The position numbers and the translations under genes are program-made. A DNA stretch of 44,694 nucleotides from Bacteroides sp. Lineage in GTDB: Bacteria; Bacteroidota; Bacteroidia; Bacteroidales; Muribaculaceae. Under the pieces are notes generated by a model, which searched no databases, had not been told where the DNA came from, and worked only from the letters and a program-made list of their open reading frames with translations. The stretch lies in contig JAMPBJ010000001.1 in the NCBI GenBank assembly GCA_023666835.1, forward strand, positions 90,210 through 134,903. Reading direction: 5' to 3'. Numbering within the stretch: position 1 is the stretch's first letter; the number at the start of each line of letters is the position of its first letter. Shown here piece after piece: positions 1-6,994 of the stretch.

Positions 1-145
1 GCGAACGAGGGGTTTGAGCCCAAAATAGCGAAAAAACGACTTATATGATTTACAAGATTTATAAGTCGTTTAGAGCGGATCGGTCGTGTGGGTCGATGGG
101 CTTGAATAAAAATCGGGACAGATCTCACGATTTGTCCCGATCTCC
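1..145. repeat. Noncoding left edge with nested inverted repeats
   Basis: No gene is visible in the first 600 bases. CGACTTATA (37-45) pairs with TATAAGTCG (60-68) as a 9-bp stem. It is enclosed by a weaker outer pair, TTTGAGCCCA near 12-21 and TGGGCTTGAA near 97-106. A separate terminator-like hairpin follows at 112-141. The GATTTA/TATAAG words resemble those in the two ~93-bp repeats at 41797 and 44417, so this may be a diverged relative; that is inference. Confidence 0.4.
112..141. terminator. Hairpin, probable intrinsic terminator
   Basis: ATCGGGACA (about 112-120) pairs with TGTCCCGAT (133-141) across a 12-nt loop. The plus side is followed by a moderately T-rich run (TCTCCTTTTA), and the minus side by TTTTTATTC. 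It most likely ends a transcript that enters from left of the window. Confidence 0.5.
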
Positions 146-474
146 TTTTACGGATTAAAACCATAAAAACCTAACATAATTCACATTACTATTATTGCAC
201 TTCTTTCTCAAATGCGCTGTAATGCTCAGCGCGGTTTTTGGTTTTGTTCTGCAAAGTTAACTCTACTTTTTGCCGATTCGACAGGTCAAAATGGCCGATA
301 AGGTGTAAATTGAGATTTTTGATCTGTTAATTCGCGATAAATCAATGATGTAACTAATGTTAATTATAGAAAATATCAAGAAAAATTTGCTGAAAAAGGC
401 CAATATTTTACCTATTTTGACTATTAATTTATATATTTATTCATTTTTTTTTCGTTTTATCAAAAAACTTTATT

Positions 475-482
475 TATCTTTG
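475..482 (+). promoter_or_regulatory. -7 element TATCTTTG upstream of the HTH membrane protein
   Basis: TATCTTTG matches the Bacteroidetes -7 consensus TAnnTTTG. The -33 region at about 444-455 is T-rich but has no clean TTG. It would give a leader of about 120 nt before the ATG at 610, which contains a small GGCG/CGCC hairpin near 567-579. Confidence 0.5.
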
Positions 483-609
483 TCAGGACTACAAGATATT
501 GATATTTATATTGATACACGTTCAGTCAGTTTTAGTCCACTTATTTAATCAAGCCTGGGAGCTTAGGCGACCATCGCCTTTTACCTCCTTTAAAAACCGC
601 CATTATTAC

Positions 610-1224
610 ATGACTACACCTTTTCTTCTCCTCATTTGCCTTCTCGCAGTGTCTGTCATCGTTTCGATTGTCTTATCGGTGATTCTTATCCGCAATTACA
701 GCAGGATCATCAAGCATGATGACAATACTGCGCCTACAACGGTCAATGTTGTAGCAATTGACACCAACAGAAGGGAACTGACCGTTGAGTTTCTAAATCT
801 TCATGCCCACACCCTCAATAATTTTGACAAGACTATTTCGACCATTCGTCGGAAAGTGTCGGCCGGGCAACTCCAGGATGTGAAACTCATGTTGACCAAT
901 GAATCGATGATCGCAGATCATGTCAAGAGGTTCAATCAGGTCTTTGATCGTTTGATCTTCACGTTGTATCCTGATTTTATCGATTTGATCAACGATCTGT
1001 TGGCTGATGAACACCAGGTGAATCTGACCGATCCGACTCGACTGACTACGGAGCTTCGCGTGCTTGCATTCTCATGCATCGGTCTTGACGACACCACCAC
1101 CATCTCGCGCTTTTTGCGCTTGAGTCCCAACACCATTTATACTTATCGCAACCGCATGCGCAGCCATGCCAAGGATCGCGACAGTTTCGACGGCGAGATT
1201 GAGCGTATAGCCCGCCGTGGCTGA
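610..1224 (+). CDS. Membrane-anchored protein with C-terminal LuxR-like HTH (DUF6377-like)
   Basis: A 204-residue protein. Residues about 4-27 form one strongly hydrophobic helix followed by basic residues (RNYSR), so it is an inner-membrane anchor with a cytosolic body. The C-terminus (about 145-190) has a helix-turn-helix look: FLRLSPNTIYTYRNRMR, the pattern that ends the Bacteroidetes DUF6377 proteins. Those are usually over 500 residues with a signal peptide and TPR repeats; this one keeps only the membrane helix and the HTH-bearing end, so it is a short relative. The open frame extends to 499, but the ATG at 610 starts directly at the membrane helix and is preferred. It probably regulates transcription from the membrane; the signal and targets are unknown. 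Confidence 0.6.
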   Translation: MTTPFLLLICLLAVSVIVSIVLSVILIRNYSRIIKHDDNTAPTTVNVVAIDTNRRELTVEFLNLHAHTLNNFDKTISTIRRKVSAGQLQDVKLMLTNESMIADHVKRFNQVFDRLIFTLYPDFIDLINDLLADEHQVNLTDPTRLTTELRVLAFSCIGLDDTTTISRFLRLSPNTIYTYRNRMRSHAKDRDSFDGEIERIARRG

Positions 1225-1334
1225 CCACCGCCCAAGCAAAACAGCAATCCTATAATCGATATATATAATATAATAAGGAGACCGCATCATGATTGACGCG
1301 ATCTCCAAATCTTTATGACGCTGATAACGAAATG

Positions 1335-2333
1335 TTATTCGGCTTTGCCGTTGCTGCCAAGCACGTTGACGATTTTGTGCTTGTAGAGGCGTTCCATTTC
1401 GTCGCGAGCCGGGCCGAGGTATTTGCGCGGGTCGAATTCGCCGGGTTTGGTAGCGAATACTTCGCGAACGGCTGCTGTCATGGCAAGGCGGCTGTCGGAG
1501 TCAATGTTGATTTTGCAAACGGCGCTCTTGGCAGCTTTGCGGAGCTCTTCTTCGGGGATACCGATAGCGTCGGGAAGTTTGCCACCAAATTTGTTGATGG
1601 TGTCGACATATTCCTGAGGAACGGAAGAAGATCCGTGGAGCACGATGGGGAAGCCGGGGAGTTTTTCCATAACGGCGTCGAGCACGTTGAATGCCAAAGG
1701 CGGCGGAACGAGCTTGCCTTCTGCGTTGCGGGTGCACTGTTCGGGAGTGAACTTGTAGGCACCGTGCGAAGTGCCGATAGAGATAGCGAGGCTGTCGCAA
1801 CCGGTGCGGGTGGCGAAGTCGATCACTTCTTCGGGATCGGTGTATGTGTGGTGGTCGGAAGAAACTTCGTCTTCAACGCCGGCGAGAACGCCGAGCTCAC
1901 CCTCAACTGTTACGTCGAACTGGTGTGCGTAGTCAACCACTTTCTTGGTCAGGGCCACGTTTTCTTCGTAGGGAAGGTGTGAACCGTCGATCATAACGGA
2001 AGAGAAACCGTTGTCGATGCAGGATTTGCAGAGTTCGAAGCTGTCACCGTGGTCGAGGTGGAGGCAGATCTGGGGATTTTCCCAGCCGAGCTCTTTGGCA
2101 TATTCAACGGCACCCTGAGCCATGTAGCGGAGAAGGGTAGCGTTGGCATAGTTGCGAGCACCTTTCGATACCTGGAGGATCACGGGCGATTTTTCTTCAG
2201 CTGCGGCTTTGATGATGGCCTGGAGCTGCTCCATGTTGTTGAAGTTGAAGGCGGGAATGGCATATCCACCTTTGATGGCTTTGGCAAACATCTCACGGGT
2301 GTTTACGAGGCCTAAGTCTTTGTAGCTTACCAT
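1335..2333 (-). CDS. fba: Class II fructose-bisphosphate aldolase
   Basis: Splits fructose 1,6-bisphosphate into dihydroxyacetone phosphate and glyceraldehyde 3-phosphate in glycolysis, and runs the reverse in gluconeogenesis; cytosolic and metal-dependent. At 332 residues it has the class II size. Visible signatures are LHLDHGD (91-97, with zinc-ligand and catalytic His/Asp), VEGELG (143-148), GTSHG (187-191) and VLHGSSS (231-237), which carry the remaining metal ligands and phosphate loops. The start ATG at 2333 gives the expected N-terminus. It is monocistronic, with its own -7 element at 2383-2390. Nothing odd is seen. Confidence 0.95.
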   Translation of the reverse strand: MVSYKDLGLVNTREMFAKAIKGGYAIPAFNFNNMEQLQAIIKAAAEEKSPVILQVSKGARNYANATLLRYMAQGAVEYAKELGWENPQICLHLDHGDSFELCKSCIDNGFSSVMIDGSHLPYEENVALTKKVVDYAHQFDVTVEGELGVLAGVEDEVSSDHHTYTDPEEVIDFATRTGCDSLAISIGTSHGAYKFTPEQCTRNAEGKLVPPPLAFNVLDAVMEKLPGFPIVLHGSSSVPQEYVDTINKFGGKLPDAIGIPEEELRKAAKSAVCKINIDSDSRLAMTAAVREVFATKPGEFDPRKYLGPARDEMERLYKHKIVNVLGSNGKAE

Positions 2334-2382
2334 TTTTATTGATTATTTTGGGTTTATAAGTTGGTCTTGGTCATATTTTTTG

Positions 2383-2390
2383 CAAAGATA
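2383..2390 (-). promoter_or_regulatory. -7 element TATCTTTG for fba
   Basis: On the minus strand TATCTTTG lies about 50 bases before the fba start, in the 80-bp gap after the channel gene. No good -33 box is visible, so this is a partial match. Confidence 0.5.
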
Positions 2391-2413
2391 CAAAAAATAG
2401 TCGTAACCGATAA

Positions 2414-3214
2414 TCAGTCATCGTTTTTTTTTAGTTCGTTGATGTGGATCCAGGCGTTGATGCATCCTACGAAAAGCGCTCCGCCAATGATGTTGCCTAT
2501 AGTGGCCGGTATCAGATTGTTGGCTATGAACGAACCGACAGACACCGATGCGCCTTCCATCATGCCGAGCGGTATGAAAAACATGTTGGCCACGCAGTGC
2601 TCATAACCGAGGGCCACGAAAGCCATCACCGGTAAAAAGCATCCGAGCGCTTTCTCGACCAGCGTGTGGCCCGCAAGCGCAAGCCAAACGGCCAGGCAAA
2701 CGCACCAGTTGGCTCCAATGCCTTTGACGATCACCACCATCCACGGCAAAGATGTCTTGGCCTCGGCCATAGACTTGATGGCGCCGTGCCATGGCTCGGC
2801 CGACGTCAGACCTGCCAGATAGACGAGGAAATAGGCAAAGGCCAGGGCTCCGACGAAGTTGCCCAGATAGACCAATGTCCAGTTGCAGGCCACGTCGGCG
2901 GCTCCAAACCGGCGTCCAATCAGGCCGGGCATAAGCACGGCATTGTTGCCGGTGAACAGTTCGGCGCCGAGCACTACGACCAGAATCAGACCGATCGGAA
3001 ACATTGCTCCGCTCAGAAGCTTCTGCAATGATGGATTGGACGCAGTGATGTCGGGGAAACCGAATCCGACGATCAGCGACAAAGCACCGCCAAAGGCTAT
3101 GAACGCTCCTGCCTGGATGGACTGAACGAGCATGCGGCCGCCGGAGAGTCCGACCTTGTTGCTGCCGGCATCGAGGGTGGCGATGGTGATTTCTTTGGGT
3201 GTGCGCAGTTTCAT
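2414..3214 (-). CDS. Formate/nitrite transporter family channel (FocA/NirC type)
   Basis: A 266-residue inner-membrane protein with six hydrophobic segments, the size of FNT pentameric channels that pass formate, nitrite or other small monovalent anions. Family signatures are GAELFTGNN (about 83-91), KGIGANWCVCLA (about 164-175) and GYEHCVANMFF (about 203-213), which contains the pore histidine. Sequence alone does not tell formate from nitrite. In a fermenting anaerobe formate is the more likely substrate, which is inference. It starts 18 nt after the glycine-lipid gene ahead of it and is probably the last gene of that operon. Confidence 0.9.
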   Translation of the reverse strand: MKLRTPKEITIATLDAGSNKVGLSGGRMLVQSIQAGAFIAFGGALSLIVGFGFPDITASNPSLQKLLSGAMFPIGLILVVVLGAELFTGNNAVLMPGLIGRRFGAADVACNWTLVYLGNFVGALAFAYFLVYLAGLTSAEPWHGAIKSMAEAKTSLPWMVVIVKGIGANWCVCLAVWLALAGHTLVEKALGCFLPVMAFVALGYEHCVANMFFIPLGMMEGASVSVGSFIANNLIPATIGNIIGGALFVGCINAWIHINELKKNDD

Positions 3215-3232
3215 TTGCGTTAGTGGATGTGT

Positions 3233-4177
3233 TTACTTTTGCTGCTTGAAGGTGCCTATGTGGCGTTTCTTTTTCTCTTCGAGTATTTCGTCGATGGTCA
3301 GCAGTATGCCGGTCTCCTCAACGTCGCCGAATTCGGTGTTGATGGCTGTGCCGAACACTCTCATGGTGGGCGAAAGGCTCATGTAGGCGTTGACAAGCGG
3401 CGGTATGTTGAAGCCTTGGGCACGGATGGCCTTGTTGAGTATCTTGTAATCGTCGGTGTAGCCGGTGCCTGTGAACCGTTCGGCCATCGACTTGAGGTCG
3501 GTGTGGGTGTCGAGCGGCGTGATCGGCTCAATGAGGCGGTCGCGGTCGATGAAGTGCTTGTTGAGAAAATAAAGGATCATGTTGCGGCACTCTTTGTTGT
3601 ACGACGGATACATCGTGACTTTGCCGAATAGATAGCGGATTTCGGGGTGTATGACTGTCAGGGCTCCCAGACCGTCCCAGAGATTGTCGAGCGCAAAGAG
3701 AGCTTTGGCTCCGGCCTTCGACGACTGATATTCCAGACGCACAAACGAGCGGCCGAGTTCGATGGTGTGCGGCAGATAGTCGCGTATAAATTCGGGCGAG
3801 AATCTGAACATGTGGGCTGTGGCAATGCGGGGTGTACCGTCGTCGTTGATTTTGATATCCTTTCCGCATATGAAGCGGTAGCCGCCGAGAATCAGACGGG
3901 CGTCGGGATCCCATACGATCAACTGCTGGCAGGCCGGCGTCATGGTGTCGAACATGTCGATGTCGCACGATTTGCCTGTGCCGCCTCCGGCATTTCGGAA
4001 GGCCACTTCGCGAAGTCGCCCTATCTCCCTCATGGTGTTGGGCGCCTTGTGCGGGTCGATGACAAATATCTTGTTTTCGCCCTTGTTGGTATTGCGTAGA
4101 AATGTGTCGGGGGTGAGCTCGGCTTCGATCAGCTCTGTGGCCACCGGTTCGATAATTTCATCCATTGTCTCTTTCAT
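3233..4177 (-). CDS. glsB: GNAT-fold N-acyltransferase, probable glycine N-acyltransferase of glycine-lipid synthesis
   Basis: A 314-residue OlsB-like (PF13444) acyltransferase. In Bacteroides the equivalent enzyme transfers a 3-hydroxy fatty acyl group from acyl-ACP to glycine, the first step to N-acyl-3-acyloxyacyl glycine, the glycine lipids needed for bile and stress fitness. The GNAT core is at about 50-110: REIGRLREVAFRNAGGGTGK, then LIVWDPDARLILGGYR, with ELGRSFVRLEY further on. The start ATG overlaps the stop of the O-acyltransferase gene upstream by 4 nt (ATGA), which implies coupled translation. The amino-acid substrate is taken from the family and the lineage; ornithine would be the alternative. 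Confidence 0.8.
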   Translation of the reverse strand: MKETMDEIIEPVATELIEAELTPDTFLRNTNKGENKIFVIDPHKAPNTMREIGRLREVAFRNAGGGTGKSCDIDMFDTMTPACQQLIVWDPDARLILGGYRFICGKDIKINDDGTPRIATAHMFRFSPEFIRDYLPHTIELGRSFVRLEYQSSKAGAKALFALDNLWDGLGALTVIHPEIRYLFGKVTMYPSYNKECRNMILYFLNKHFIDRDRLIEPITPLDTHTDLKSMAERFTGTGYTDDYKILNKAIRAQGFNIPPLVNAYMSLSPTMRVFGTAINTEFGDVEETGILLTIDEILEEKKKRHIGTFKQQK

Positions 4178-5046
4178 TCTTCTGCTCCGGGAGCGTGATG
4201 TGTGATTGGCGGAGAGGGTTGGCCGAAGGCCAGATTATAGACTGCGCGGCGAATCTCGTCGGCCGTCTGCTGCGCTTTTGCGCCACCTTTGAGGTCGGTC
4301 CATGGGATCGGTTGACCTATGCGAAGAGTGAAATTGGATCCACGGGCGCGAAACACTTCTTTGGGCAGGCGAGCCATCTCGATGTTGAGCTTCAGGCCGA
4401 TTTTGCTGCGCAACTTTGCAAAATTATAAAAAAACTTTGAGTTTTGACCGCTAAAATACAATGGAATTATGTCGCGATGATAGGTGATGGCTTTGTTGAC
4501 GAAACTTTTCTGCCATTGCAGGTCGGCAATGGTGCCATCGGCGCCCTTTCGCGAGCACAGTCCGGCAGGGAATATCACTATCGGATCGTCGGACTCCATA
4601 GCGCGGTCGATGGCAGCGAATGCGTCGCGCGACTGGCGTCCGTGTTTGTTGATGGGCAGGAATACACCGCTCAGCGGCTCGATGGCCATCAGCAGATCGT
4701 TGACTATGAATTTGATATGTCCACCATATGTGCGGCTGATATAGTCGATCAGGATCATGCCGTCGAGACCTCCGAGGGGATGGTTAGAGGCTATGATGAC
4801 GCGTCGGTTGGTGGTGTTGATAGAGCCTTCTACGGCGTAGGTGATGTCGAGGTGATCAAGGACTCCACGGCAGAATTCGTCGTCGCGCTTGCCGTTGCAC
4901 ACCCTCAGCATCTCGTTGAGCTGATCCTGACAGATTGCATTTGCAATCCCCCGAATCATGAACTTGGGGATGTAGCGATAGTGTCGTGGCAGACGAGCCT
5001 TAATTATGGAATCTATGTCGATCTGTATCGGTTGGTCGGTTGACAT
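4174..5046 (-). CDS. glsA: PlsC-like O-acyltransferase, probable second enzyme of glycine-lipid synthesis
   Basis: A 290-residue lysophospholipid-acyltransferase-type protein (OlsA/GlsA group). It would esterify the 3-hydroxyl of the N-acyl glycine made by the partner gene. The acceptor motif SNHPLGGLDG (88-97) holds the catalytic His89 and Asp95. VIFPAGLCSRKG is the second block, and PLYFSGQNS the third. It is first in a three-gene minus-strand run with the N-acyltransferase (4-nt overlap) and the FNT channel. A TATCTTTG box sits only 5 bases before the ATG, so transcription might start at or next to the start codon. It faces a divergent DUF115-like gene. Confidence 0.8.
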   Translation of the reverse strand: MSTDQPIQIDIDSIIKARLPRHYRYIPKFMIRGIANAICQDQLNEMLRVCNGKRDDEFCRGVLDHLDITYAVEGSINTTNRRVIIASNHPLGGLDGMILIDYISRTYGGHIKFIVNDLLMAIEPLSGVFLPINKHGRQSRDAFAAIDRAMESDDPIVIFPAGLCSRKGADGTIADLQWQKSFVNKAITYHRDIIPLYFSGQNSKFFYNFAKLRSKIGLKLNIEMARLPKEVFRARGSNFTLRIGQPIPWTDLKGGAKAQQTADEIRRAVYNLAFGQPSPPITHHAPGAEE

Positions 5047-5050
5047 GATG

Positions 5051-5058
5051 CAAAGATA
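5051..5058 (-). promoter_or_regulatory. Possible -7 element very close to the glsA start
   Basis: Minus-strand TATCTTTG ends 5 bases before the ATG. A TTG lies upstream but at 22 bp rather than 19-20. If it is used the mRNA would be leaderless; otherwise the match is chance. Confidence 0.3.
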
Positions 5059-5114
5059 CTATTTTGAGTGCGATGTGTGGCAATCTTTGCACATATTATA
5101 GTCTGAATGTGCAG

Positions 5115-5146
5115 TTTTGGAATGTCAAAACTGTTTCTTAATTTTG
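5115..5146 (+). promoter_or_regulatory. Promoter TTTTG-N19-TAATTTTG
   Basis: TTTTG at 5115-5119 and TAATTTTG at 5139-5146 with 19 bp between, a full Bacteroidetes consensus. It fixes the downstream start at 5170, because the earlier in-frame ATG at 5107 lies inside or ahead of this promoter. Confidence 0.65.
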
Positions 5147-5169
5147 TCGCTAAACTACAAGAAAAGAAT

Positions 5170-6027
5170 ATGGGCGCATATAAATCGATATCAGAATTTT
5201 TTGGTAAGCTGACGTTGTCGGCAAAAAGCGTTGTGAAACTGGCAGTTGAGAGCCGCCGGTGCGGTATATCTACCGTCGATGATCCTGATCGTCCGCTTGT
5301 GATCATGGGCAACGGGCCCTCGCTTGCCGACACCATGCGCCAATATCCCGATGTGTTGCATCGGCTCCCGACGATGGCCGTGAATTTTGCAGCAAATGCC
5401 GACGAGTTTTACCAGTTCAAACCGGACTATTATGTGCTTGCCGATCCGGCATTTTTTGCCGACGAACCGTATGAAAATGTCGTGACCCTATGGGAGAATA
5501 TCACAGGGCGAATCGATTGGCCAATGGTGCTTTATGTGCCGGTCAAGTATGTTTCGAAGATCAAGCAGAGCCTTGGTGATGGCAGTCTGATCCGAGTTGA
5601 AGGTTTTAACATGGTTGGTGTGGAAGGATTTGACTGGCTGGAGAACGCAGCCTTCAGATCGGGCAGAGGTATGGCACGTCCGCGCAACGTGCTGATAGTA
5701 GCTTTGATGGTTGCGATGAAGATGGGTTTTCGCACGATTTATATCACCGGAGCCGACCACAGCTGGACGCGCACGCTTGAGGTCAGTGAGGAAAATCTGG
5801 TGGTCACCGTGCAGCCGCATTTCTACAAAGACAATCAGGCCGAACATGCACGCGTGGCCTCGGTCTACAAGGATATCCGTCTGCATCAGATACTCCATAG
5901 TTTTTATGTGGCCTTCAAAGCTTATTTTTCCATCCGGCGGTATGCCGACAGTCATGGCATACGGATCTACAATGCCACACCGGGAAGTTTCATCGATGCA
6001 TTTGAACGCCGATCGCTGCCTGAGTAG
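5170..6027 (+). CDS. DUF115/MptE-like protein, function uncertain
   Basis: A 285-residue cytosolic protein. After a helical N-terminus comes a Rossmann-like part: DRPLVIMGNGPSLADTM (the GNGPS loop, residues about 40-60), then FKPDYYVLADPAFF, then NVLIVALMVAMKMGFRTIYI followed by GADHSW. This is the look of PF01973 (DUF115/MptE-like), a fold shared by archaeal hydroxymethylpterin diphosphokinase and by flagellin- or polysaccharide-linked glycosyltransferases. A role in surface glycan synthesis is more likely here than pterin synthesis, but that is inference. The start follows the promoter at 5115-5146. It ends one base before the convergent steroid dehydrogenase gene. Confidence 0.55.
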   Translation: MGAYKSISEFFGKLTLSAKSVVKLAVESRRCGISTVDDPDRPLVIMGNGPSLADTMRQYPDVLHRLPTMAVNFAANADEFYQFKPDYYVLADPAFFADEPYENVVTLWENITGRIDWPMVLYVPVKYVSKIKQSLGDGSLIRVEGFNMVGVEGFDWLENAAFRSGRGMARPRNVLIVALMVAMKMGFRTIYITGADHSWTRTLEVSEENLVVTVQPHFYKDNQAEHARVASVYKDIRLHQILHSFYVAFKAYFSIRRYADSHGIRIYNATPGSFIDAFERRSLPE

Positions 6028-6028
6028 T

Positions 6029-6802
6029 CTATAACGTCTGGACTCCGCCTCCGTTGACCATCAGGGTCTGGCCGCTTACCCATGATGATATCGGCGCGGC
6101 GAAATAGAGAACGGCGCCTGCTATGTCGGACACTTCGCCAAGTCGACGGATGGGCGTGTGCGCGAGCATTTTAGTCTCTATTTCCGGGGTTAGAACCGTC
6201 TGTAAAGCGTGGGTGCGGGTGGCTCCCGGACCGACACAGTTGATGCGGATGCCCATAGGGCCGTAGTCGTAGGCAAGATTCGATGTCATGTGGTTGAGTG
6301 CAGCTTTGGAGGAGCCGTAGATTGCCATAGCAGGATCGTTGTTGATGCTGCTCATCGATGTGATGTTGATGATGCTGCCATAGCCCGATTCCTTCATCAG
6401 GGGTGCAACAAGTTTGCAGAGCAACCAGGGAGCAAAAACATTTATCGAAAAAATGCGCTCGACGTAGGTTTTGTCGATATTGAACGGATTTTCACGTCCG
6501 CCACCACCCATGCCGGCGTTGTTGACCAGGATGTTGACGGTGCCGAACTCGCGCCGCGCCGTCTCGACAAGACGGGTGAGATCATCGTCGACCGTTACGT
6601 CGCACTGTGTGGCTATGGCCCGGCCACCCCGGGCGTTGATCTCATCGGCCACTGCAGCGGCCTTGTCGAGGTGAAGATTGCTGACTACCACACTTGCGCC
6701 TGCCGCCGCGAGAATCTCACAACAGCCCCGGCCGATGCCGTCGCCACCACCGGTCACAACGGCCACTTTCCCTGTCAAATCAAACAAATCAGTCGTTTTC
6801 AT
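6029..6802 (-). CDS. hdhA: Short-chain dehydrogenase, probable 7-alpha-hydroxysteroid dehydrogenase
   Basis: A 257-residue NAD(P)-dependent SDR. TGGGDGIG (17-24) binds the cofactor, NNAG is at 94-97, and the Ser149-Tyr162-Lys166 triad is intact. The C-terminal half reads very like E. coli HdhA: TPEIETKMLAHTPIRRLG, then SWVSGQTLMVNGGGVQ. HdhA oxidises the 7-alpha-hydroxyl of bile acids such as cholate to the 7-oxo form. The frame runs open to 6877, but the ATG at 6802 gives the family N-terminus and length. It is a single gene between two plus-strand genes; no clear promoter was found. It could act on another alcohol, since SDR specificity is hard to read. Confidence 0.75.
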   Translation of the reverse strand: MKTTDLFDLTGKVAVVTGGGDGIGRGCCEILAAAGASVVVSNLHLDKAAAVADEINARGGRAIATQCDVTVDDDLTRLVETARREFGTVNILVNNAGMGGGGRENPFNIDKTYVERIFSINVFAPWLLCKLVAPLMKESGYGSIINITSMSSINNDPAMAIYGSSKAALNHMTSNLAYDYGPMGIRINCVGPGATRTHALQTVLTPEIETKMLAHTPIRRLGEVSDIAGAVLYFAAPISSWVSGQTLMVNGGGVQTL

Positions 6803-6888
6803 ACCATCAAAACGTCTGTCAAGGTCGATGGGTTCTAGCGGGACATGCAAATGTTGAGAATTTGTCGATAAAATCAAACGGTTTCATG

Positions 6889-6918
6889 TTGTCAATTAGA
6901 AAATTATAGCTATCTTTG
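6889..6918 (+). promoter_or_regulatory. rpsA promoter TTG-N19-TATCTTTG
   Basis: TTG at 6889-6891 and TATCTTTG at 6911-6918 with exactly 19 bp between. It predicts a leader of about 70 nt before the S1 start at 6995. That leader is A/T-rich just ahead of the ATG and has no Shine-Dalgarno sequence. Confidence 0.75.
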
Positions 6919-6994
6919 CAACCTGAATGGGAAAAGTGCGTTTTGTCGTGCCTATCCCGATGATTTAATTAACCTTATTTATTAACTTATTTAA

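Noticed and set aside
357-548. Small AT-rich frame at the left edge
   Set aside because: No signal, promoter or composition like the real genes; it covers the likely promoter of the gene at 610.
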